Shown here: piece after piece, positions 18,701 through 24,091 of the stretch
How the letters are laid out: the number at the start of each line of letters is the position of its first letter
How positions within the stretch are numbered: position 1 is the stretch's first letter
Assembly (NCBI GenBank): GCA_045660295.1
Contig: JAZRDN010000031.1
Coordinates: 1 to 64,000, forward strand
Direction: 5' to 3'
DNA length: 64,000 nt
From: RGIG8775 sp045660295
Lineage (GTDB): Bacteria; Bacillota; Clostridia; Oscillospirales; CAG-272
Notes under the pieces: model-generated
Database searches by the model: none
What the model was told of the DNA's origin: nothing
What the model saw: only the letters and a program-made list of their open reading frames with translations
Program-made: the position numbers and the translations under genes

Positions 18701-19361
18701 CGAAACCGCTTATAATAACGCTAATAACGTTATCGCAAGACTTTCCGGCGCTGTTGATTCTATCAAGAATCTTGTACAGACACTTAAGGCTATCGAAAAG
18801 CAGATTGCTGAAGCGGGCGAGGACACTGATCTTGTAGCGCTTCAGAACTCGGCAAAAACAACCAATAACAGTATTCAGGTTGCTTACCTTAATACAGTTC
18901 TTTCCGCCTATAACACAATCAAGAGTGCGTATGATACTATACACGATAAGGATCGTATAATCAACGAGTCTATCGCGTACTTTATCGCGAACGGCACATA
19001 TTCCGAGCAGTTTATTATAGACTGCCAGGCAAATGTAGAGCCCTCCAAGGTGCTCTGCGAGCAGATCGACGCTCTTTATGCGACAGCAGAGGCTTACTAC
19101 AATGAGGTCCTCACTGTGGCAGAGGGTATCATCGAGGTTGAGGAAGAGGAAGAAGAGATCGTTGTCGAGACAACCGGCATCAATAGCAGATACCTTGTTG
19201 ATGACGGTACGATCGTAGCCGTAACATACGGTGAGGTTGGAGATGATTACAGAACCTTCATTCTTAACTACAACTACTTCACAATTTCTGTTGAGTACGA
19301 CGGTGAAACCTATGAGATCGACAGATACGGTTACGTGATGATCGATCACGCAGAAAACTGA
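15735..19361 (+). CDS. Secreted DUF5696-like protein with an Ala-Glu coiled coil
   Basis: 1208 residues. The start at 15735 is preceded by AAGGAGATTGATAG and gives a normal signal peptide (MKITKKLISTLL..., cleavage near ASA/EE); a longer in-frame start lies inside the preceding gene. The middle part (about 575-930) looks like a TIM-barrel region with conserved aromatic and acidic patches (LGIFPDFDFAYI, SPAYFSRFYDELAENYLEY), as in DUF5696 proteins that accompany sugar ABC transporters. Residues about 947-975 are an EAEAKAKAEAEAK-type repeat forming a coiled coil, followed by about 190 helical residues and a small beta-rich C-terminus. A glycan-active enzyme or surface scaffold is possible; catalytic residues cannot be assigned. 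Confidence 0.7.
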   Translation: MKITKKLISTLLTVCMLLGALSGLMVFEASAEETTANAITTTTPEAIDITKINYLTQPYYTADEKLATMTMRFEKGDYQLWINEFTGEVAVKNTKTGELLMSNPYDVGLSKAADSVKAELLSQIIIGYTGNELTGTNVFTSYTDAALNNQIKVKSIKNGMRVEYTIGREETKYLVPRLITEERFMSQIYEPLKASIESTDMSDIEKKFLLNNTFMSRFTLRDPAKMTSDRALADLYKEVPITATLGAVYMIDVNIAPAELQMLEELIKTHCPAYTYEELDMDHTETEYESEDQNPAVFKMALEYTLDDMGVSVALPANGIRFDESIYQLSYITILPYMGAGQYSTDRPNEGYTFIPDGSGAIFRFEDLTSTGATVGGKVYGQDYAYHTISGKYQEVFKMPIYGIVKNNTYVYEQSATGVYSVVENENPTSSGFFAIIEEGDALAEIKSTHLGQKGEYHTVQVSVNPRPSDTYNIADSISVGSNSTWTVVSDRKYLGNYKIRYVMLTDDKVAAEQGITDYYAADYNGMAYAYRDYLTSPYSTGTQNESAENQMTVLERLASDKFESQIPLYLETFGTVETIEKVLSIPVNVMTPLTTFENIQQIYTDLSQEGVDITNINFKLTGYANGGMYSTVPYKLKWEKAVGGKNGFKELLEFANEINKTSSTDGKNLGIFPDFDFAYINNVDNFDGLSLKKHAVKTIDDRYIGKSTYSATYQTYVVDGGLAISPAYFSRFYDELAENYLEYSINGTGSDLNISVATLGTDLNSDFDEDEPYNREDSKDFTIQTFKDLSDTYGNVMTNGGNSYTWQYVDYILDMPIDSSRYLSASNTVPFTGMVLHGYVQYAGSPINMEGNIQYGILKAIENGASIYFILTYDNATILKEDIFLSQYYSVRYDIWAGSYNDEGKFEAGQLVDVYHSLNDVTHDLQDKLITKHEMLVGQRIPDADELIADAEAEEAARLEAEAKAKAEAEAKLRKELLESRTTALTTAETAYNNANNVIARLSGAVDSIKNLVQTLKAIEKQIAEAGEDTDLVALQNSAKTTNNSIQVAYLNTVLSAYNTIKSAYDTIHDKDRIINESIAYFIANGTYSEQFIIDCQANVEPSKVLCEQIDALYATAEAYYNEVLTVAEGIIEVEEEEEEIVVETTGINSRYLVDDGTIVAVTYGEVGDDYRTFILNYNYFTISVEYDGETYEIDRYGYVMIDHAEN
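18586..18657 (+). repeat. GCTGAG/GCTAAG hexanucleotide repeats coding an Ala-Glu/Lys coiled coil
   Basis: Tandem GAGGCT, AAGGCT and GCTGAG units within the DUF5696-like gene encode alternating Ala-Glu and Ala-Lys. Such low-complexity tracts can vary in length by slippage. Confidence 0.7.
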
Positions 19362-19380
19362 GAAAGGGAGGTACAGATAA

Positions 19381-20358
19381 GTGACAAACACAGAAAAAGT
19401 TGTCGGAGCTAATGCTCCTGTAAAGAAGAAAAAGAAAAGAATAGCCTCTCTTGACAGAAGAAAGGCGCGCGCCGGTTGGGTGTTCGTGCTGCCCTTTATA
19501 ATCGGATTGGTGCTTATATACCTTCCGGTTATCTGGGATTCGATCTACCTCAGCTTTAACCGTATAAACAATCTTCAAGGTGGCGGATTCTCGCTTACTT
19601 GGGTTGGCTTTGAAAACTATCACGAAGCGTTGTTCGTAAACGCAAGCTTTGTTCAAACGCTTATTTCGGGTCTTCAGGACCTTGCGTTTGATATTCCCGC
19701 AATCATCATCTTCTCGCTCTTTATGGCAGTCCTTCTTAATCAGGACATGGTAGGACGAGGAGCATTCCGTGCGATATTCTTCATACCCGTTATTCTTTCA
19801 ACGGGTATCATGGAGGGTATCGAGGCACAGAACATTATCGGTGACTACATGGATTCAGCAGAGGGTATCGATGACGGTTCAGGTACAAGCGCTGCGGCGG
19901 AAATCGTATCCGCAATGGATATCGAGATGCTGTTCGCTAACATGAAGGTCGGTACAGAGCTTGTTGAATACGTTACCGGTATGATCAACAACATTTACGA
20001 TATCGTAAACCGTTCGGGCGTACAGATGCTTATATTCCTTGCAGGCTTGCAGTCTATCTCTCCCGCAATTTATGAGTCTTGTTCTATCGACGGTGCTACC
20101 GCTTGGGAAACATTCTGGAAGATAACGCTTCCGATGATAAGCCCGATGATACTGGTAAATGCGGTGTATACGATCATCGACTCGTTCACGACCGATTCCA
20201 ATACGGTAATGAAGTTTATCTCGAATACATACGGACAGATCAACGGTCAGGTTGTCAGTACCGCGATGTCCTGGATGTACTTCCTGGTAGTTGCCATTAT
20301 CCTCGCGGCAATCGCGGGACTTCTGTCGGCATTCGTATTCTACCAGAAAAAGAACTAA
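19381..20358 (+). CDS. Carbohydrate ABC transporter permease, second pair, UgpA/LacF type, with an extracytoplasmic insertion
   Basis: 325 residues, six membrane helices, GTG start preceded by AAAGGGAGG. The cytosolic N-terminus is basic (KKKKKRIASLDRRKAR). The EAA loop is YESCSIDGATAWETFWKITLP. A segment of about 60 residues (145-205, IGDYMDSAEGIDDGSG...) rich in Asp, Glu, Gly and Ala is inserted between helices; ordinary sugar permeases have a short loop here. The insertion could touch a receptor or one of the operon's surface proteins. It is not closely similar to the permease at 11689, so this is not a recent tandem duplication. Confidence 0.85.
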   Translation: MTNTEKVVGANAPVKKKKKRIASLDRRKARAGWVFVLPFIIGLVLIYLPVIWDSIYLSFNRINNLQGGGFSLTWVGFENYHEALFVNASFVQTLISGLQDLAFDIPAIIIFSLFMAVLLNQDMVGRGAFRAIFFIPVILSTGIMEGIEAQNIIGDYMDSAEGIDDGSGTSAAAEIVSAMDIEMLFANMKVGTELVEYVTGMINNIYDIVNRSGVQMLIFLAGLQSISPAIYESCSIDGATAWETFWKITLPMISPMILVNAVYTIIDSFTTDSNTVMKFISNTYGQINGQVVSTAMSWMYFLVVAIILAAIAGLLSAFVFYQKKN

Positions 20359-20370
20359 GGAGGTGTTAAA

Positions 20371-21426
20371 ATGAACGCACAGGATAGCTTGAATCAACCT
20401 AAGGTTGCTAAAGAAACAAAAAACAAAATACGTGTGGAATTTGAAAGAACACCTCTTAAGGAAAGACTTAAGGCGAAATTCCTTTCGCTCTTCTTCCTTA
20501 AAAAGTTGGTATGGTTTGTATTCAGACTTGTACTTCTGGTAGGTATTTCCTACATCGTTCTTTTCCCGTTCTTCTCGAAGATCGCAGGTTCGTTCATGGG
20601 ACCCGAGGACTTCGTTGACGTAACGGTAAGACTTATTCCTAAGCATTTCACACTCGGAACTTATAAGGCGATCATCCTTGAGAACGGATACTTTGAGGCG
20701 TTTAAGAATACGCTGATACTCTCACTCAGTACAGCTCTTATTCAGACATTCGTGTGCTGCTTTATCGCATACGGACTTGCAAAGTTTAAGTTCAAGGGTA
20801 ATAAGGCAATCTTCATCGCGGTTATCGTAACGATGTTGATTCCTCACCAGACGCTGAACTTCTCGTTCAGTATGAACTTTACCTACTTCGATGTGCTCGG
20901 TATTATCGGACTTCTTTCCAAAATTGGAATACTTCCCGATAGCATGTCGCAGGGTATCAGCCTTATGAACACACACTGGCCAATGATCCTTCTTTCCTTC
21001 GGTGGATTGGCGTTTAAGAACGGTCTTTACATATTCATGCTCAGACAGTTCTTCAACGGAGTTCCCGATGAGCTTGAGGAATCCGCATACATCGACGGCT
21101 CGGGAGTTTACCGTACATTCATCCAGATCATTCTCCCGCTTTCCGTGCCCATGATGATAACAGTGTTCCTGTTCGCATTCTGCTGGCAGTGGACAGACGA
21201 CTTCTATACGAACCTGTTCTACACTACCGCAAAGATGAAGCTCATGCCCAAGATAGTAGAGATTCCCATAAGCCTCAAGCTGGATTACGCGGCAAAGAAC
21301 CTTTACGAGGCGGCAATCAAGAATACCTGCGGTATCCTTATTATCGCTCCACTTATCGTCCTTTACGCATTCTGCCAGAGATATCTTGTTCAGGGTATTG
21401 AACGTTCGGGTCTTACAGCAGATTAA
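20371..21426 (+). CDS. Carbohydrate ABC transporter permease, second pair, MalG/UgpE type, with an N-terminal extension
   Basis: 351 residues with an about 45-residue charged cytosolic N-terminus before the first helix (LVWFVFRLVLLVGISYIVLF), longer than in the first-pair partner. The EAA loop is EESAYIDGSGVYRTFIQIILP. The start follows AAGGAGGTGTTAAA. It is the last intact gene of the operon. Its partner is the 19381 product; which receptor this second channel serves is unknown because only one receptor gene is present locally. Confidence 0.87.
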   Translation: MNAQDSLNQPKVAKETKNKIRVEFERTPLKERLKAKFLSLFFLKKLVWFVFRLVLLVGISYIVLFPFFSKIAGSFMGPEDFVDVTVRLIPKHFTLGTYKAIILENGYFEAFKNTLILSLSTALIQTFVCCFIAYGLAKFKFKGNKAIFIAVIVTMLIPHQTLNFSFSMNFTYFDVLGIIGLLSKIGILPDSMSQGISLMNTHWPMILLSFGGLAFKNGLYIFMLRQFFNGVPDELEESAYIDGSGVYRTFIQIILPLSVPMMITVFLFAFCWQWTDDFYTNLFYTTAKMKLMPKIVEIPISLKLDYAAKNLYEAAIKNTCGILIIAPLIVLYAFCQRYLVQGIERSGLTAD

Positions 21427-21448
21427 TTTGTTCTGTTTAAACTTATAT

Positions 21449-21478
21449 ATCAAGCCACCGCAATTGCGGTGGCTTGAT
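21449..21478. terminator. 30-bp perfect palindrome after the sugar-transport operon
   Basis: Bases 21449-21463 (ATCAAGCCACCGCAA) are followed directly by their exact reverse complement. The RNA forms a very stable hairpin 22 nt after the last permease gene. There is only a weak U-run afterwards (TGTTTGTT), so it may be a terminator or a 3' stabiliser that protects the operon mRNA. Confidence 0.6.
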
Positions 21479-21500
21479 GTTTGTTATGGAGAAAAACATT

Positions 21501-21769
21501 ATGGCAATCCAAGAAATTAAAATAGTGTCCTCGATGGAAAAATGTTTCATTGATGATAAAATTTCGGATAAAAAGAAAAGAATAGCTTCACTATGAGAGA
21601 GGCGGTAGACGATATCCGCGCGCTTGAGCTTTGTGAAAGTCTTTGTGGCAGGGAATATACCGAAAGTCTTATTGCTGAGGGGGCGGAAGGGAATCTGACC
21701 TTCTCGGTTTACCCACGTAATAACGATTACCTCATAACGCTTCGTGAAAAAGGTCGCCCTTGCGGTTGA
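21501..21769 (+). pseudogene. Remnant of a DUF4091-like glycoside hydrolase gene with its middle deleted
   Basis: Two short reading frames lie back to back. The first (21501-21596, GGAG ribosome binding site) gives MAIQEIKIVSSMEKCFIDD and ends at ASL-stop, which resembles the N-terminus of DUF4091 proteins. The second (21593-21769, another frame) gives LREAVDDIRALELCESLCGR, then an FSVYPRNNDY block and LREK, which resembles the C-terminus of the same family. Several hundred codons that should lie between are missing and the frame is broken, so this is a deletion scar. A glycan-active enzyme gene once closed this operon. The family call is from memory of typical ends and needs a search. Confidence 0.6.
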
Positions 21770-21789
21770 AACAAGATAAAATAAATAAA

Positions 21790-21816
21790 GACGGCTGTTG
21801 CCAAGCAACAGCCGTC
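21790..21816. terminator. Bidirectional terminator between the sugar operon and the secA gene group
   Basis: An 11-bp perfect stem, GACGGCTGTTG (21790-21800) and CAACAGCCGTC (21806-21816), has a 5-base loop, with T-rich tracts on both strands. It lies directly after the stop of the minus-strand gene ending at 21822. Confidence 0.85.
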
Positions 21817-21821
21817 TGCTT

Positions 21822-23372
21822 TTATGAGAGCATGTATTTGTAATCGATTTCTTCTTGAATGTCGTTGAGAGTGTGTATAAAGTAGACCGCGAAGGCTATG
21901 TATACCACAAACTCAATTATCCACATGTAAAGGAATTGGCGAAGGAAAAGCATGTAGCAAATACTGCTTGCCGCCGCGATAACGGTGAATACCGAGATTA
22001 TCGTCAGCTTTTTCTTTAACATCGAATGAACGTATTCAATTTTTTCCTCGGCGTTAAAATTGGTCGTGCTTATCGGTACAAAGCCCGTGTTTTCCATGAT
22101 TATCTTTGAAAGCAATGGGAGCAGGGAAATGATCATTCCCGCAAACATAAGTGAATCGACTATCTTAAACACCGTAAGCAGCATAAACACGTCATATGCC
22201 TCGGGATTTATGTAGGTCAAGGTGAGCGTGTAGTTGTCATAAAAATAGATGTTGCAGATAAATGTAATAGCCGACGTGACTATGTAGCCGATAGCGAACA
22301 CGTATGAGATAATAGGCGCTTTGGCAAATTTTCTGATTATTCCCAGAACTATAATAAATATTATCGGGGATATGAAATCCGGAAGAATACTTATGTTGTC
22401 GATATAGAAATCAATGTTGAACACAAGCGCCACCGCAAGAACGACAAAAGCAAGCTTTATATATCTTTGGATAAACATAAATGTCTTTGGCGTTATTTCG
22501 TCGGTGTACTTGTCGGATATCTCATTCATAAAGGTCTTGTCCTTTATTATCGAGCGTATATATTTGACAAACCCAACAAGCCAAACGATTCCGATGGGGA
22601 TAAGGAAAAACAAAGAGAGGAGTCTGAAACTGTCAACGTACCTGTAAAAATTCACGTTGAGATTCGGGTTGACGGTAGTGTCAAACATCGACAGAATTTC
22701 GGGAGCGAATGTAAGCACGGGCTTAAGAATTATGAATGTTAACGTAAGCACCGTAGCCTTAGTCGTGGCGTTCATTTTGCGTGCTTTTTTTGCGCGCTCT
22801 GCTTTTAACAGCTTTTTGGCGGCAATTCTTTTTGCCTTTGCTTGCTTTTTGGTAAGCGCCTTGGGACTAAGCGTCTTTCGCGCTTGTTCTTCTCTTAAAC
22901 GCGTTTTCGCTTCTTTTTTCGCAGCTCTTGCCTCTTTTCTTGCCATAGCCTTGGGGCTTGGCGGTCTTTTGGGCTTGACGTAAAATATGGCGGTAGAGGT
23001 GTGGCGTGAGCCGAGATAAATAAACCCGTCAAAGAATGCCTTGAATGCGGGAATGAGCAGAATAAGCTCAAGCGCGCCAAAGGCGAACGACATCAACATC
23101 AGAGCTGATGACTGCTCCCTCGTGGGGAGAACACCAAATACTATGAATATTGCGAAAAACTGCGCAAGGCTTACCGTGAACATCCTTTTAAAAAGATTTT
23201 GAGACTCCTCAAAATGGTAGTTGAGGTCGGCAAGCTGGGAAATTCCCAGAAGTAAGAAAATGTAACCTATGAAGTCAGGCAGAAAGTCAATTATAACTAT
23301 GTTGGGGTTGAACAGGAAGATAGCCGCGATAAAAAGCTTTCCCATTCCAAGATTTTTTTTGACCTTTCCCAT
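21822..23372 (-). CDS. Uncharacterised multi-spanning membrane protein with a highly basic cytosolic segment
   Basis: 516 residues. The start at 23372 (MGKVKKNLGMGKL) follows GAGGTAAATCAC; a longer in-frame start overlaps the upstream gene and lacks a site. About ten hydrophobic helices form two blocks. Between them, near residues 130-210, lies a segment extremely rich in Lys, Arg and Ala (for example RKEARAAKKEAKTRLREEQ). The first part (DFLPDFIGYIFLLLGISQL) recurs in related clostridial membrane proteins of unknown role. It is the third gene of the secA group, 10 nt after the preceding gene. I do not recognise a function. Confidence 0.6.
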   Translation of the reverse strand: MGKVKKNLGMGKLFIAAIFLFNPNIVIIDFLPDFIGYIFLLLGISQLADLNYHFEESQNLFKRMFTVSLAQFFAIFIVFGVLPTREQSSALMLMSFAFGALELILLIPAFKAFFDGFIYLGSRHTSTAIFYVKPKRPPSPKAMARKEARAAKKEAKTRLREEQARKTLSPKALTKKQAKAKRIAAKKLLKAERAKKARKMNATTKATVLTLTFIILKPVLTFAPEILSMFDTTVNPNLNVNFYRYVDSFRLLSLFFLIPIGIVWLVGFVKYIRSIIKDKTFMNEISDKYTDEITPKTFMFIQRYIKLAFVVLAVALVFNIDFYIDNISILPDFISPIIFIIVLGIIRKFAKAPIISYVFAIGYIVTSAITFICNIYFYDNYTLTLTYINPEAYDVFMLLTVFKIVDSLMFAGMIISLLPLLSKIIMENTGFVPISTTNFNAEEKIEYVHSMLKKKLTIISVFTVIAAASSICYMLFLRQFLYMWIIEFVVYIAFAVYFIHTLNDIQEEIDYKYMLS

Positions 23373-23382
23373 GTGATTTACC

Positions 23383-24087
23383 TCATTTTTTCTTCTTTGA
23401 TTTCTTTTTTGGCGGCGCAGAGGGTTTGCTTTCATGATTTTTTCTAAGCAATTCCTCGCGCGCAAGACGTGTTTCTTCCGCCTTTTGCTCTTGCTTTGCG
23501 CGCATGTCGTTGACGAACTTGAAGCGTGAAGGCTTTATCGGTACGTCTACGTCGTCGGGCGCGCATATCTTGTGAAAGCACTTGTATATAAGCGCCAGCG
23601 AAAAGAGGGGAAAAAGTATTCTTAAAATCACCGCAATCATCATTATATACTGATTTGAAAAGAACATTACGGTGAGATTTGCCACGAAAAAGAGAGTAAT
23701 GACCGATATGTTTGTTTTTGCCAGACTCACCACGTCGGGAAGCTCGGTGTCATGCCCCAGCGCCATAAGCGACAAAAACAGAAAAATATGAAACGTTAGT
23801 GAAGAAACAAGGGTTAAAGACGACAGAATTACAGTTGCCGCCTCAGATGCGAACGGAGAAGCAAGCTGAGCTGTTCCAAGCGCGGCGTTTACCGCCTCTG
23901 CGGCACTGCACAAAAACATTGCCGCCAAAGGGGGAATACAACGTAAAATACTGTGCTTGTATTCGGAAATTCTTTGCAACGCCACGAACATAACGTAATG
24001 TCCTATTATAGCGAAAACAAATCCGTAGGCGTTCAAAGACATCAGAAACGCCGCGAAATATCCGAAGAAAAGTAATCCAAAGCCCAT
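23383..24087 (-). CDS. Uncharacterised membrane protein with a basic C-terminal tail
   Basis: 234 residues. Five or six hydrophobic helices (residues about 1-165) are followed by a charged cytosolic tail rich in Glu, Lys and Arg that ends in PKKKSKKKK. It begins 4 nt after the secA stop with no strong ribosome binding site, so it is probably translated by coupling to secA. Together with the next gene it forms a pair of membrane proteins with basic cytosolic parts. Function unknown; a role near the secretion machinery is only suggested by position. Confidence 0.6.
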   Translation of the reverse strand: MGFGLLFFGYFAAFLMSLNAYGFVFAIIGHYVMFVALQRISEYKHSILRCIPPLAAMFLCSAAEAVNAALGTAQLASPFASEAATVILSSLTLVSSLTFHIFLFLSLMALGHDTELPDVVSLAKTNISVITLFFVANLTVMFFSNQYIMMIAVILRILFPLFSLALIYKCFHKICAPDDVDVPIKPSRFKFVNDMRAKQEQKAEETRLAREELLRKNHESKPSAPPKKKSKKKK

Positions 24088-24091
24088 AATA

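Noticed and set aside
16326..19391. Long open frames on the minus strand inside the DUF5696 gene
   Set aside because: They are antisense shadows created by biased codon use of a strongly expressed gene; no ribosome binding sites and Leu/Ile/Cys/Ser-rich nonsense composition.
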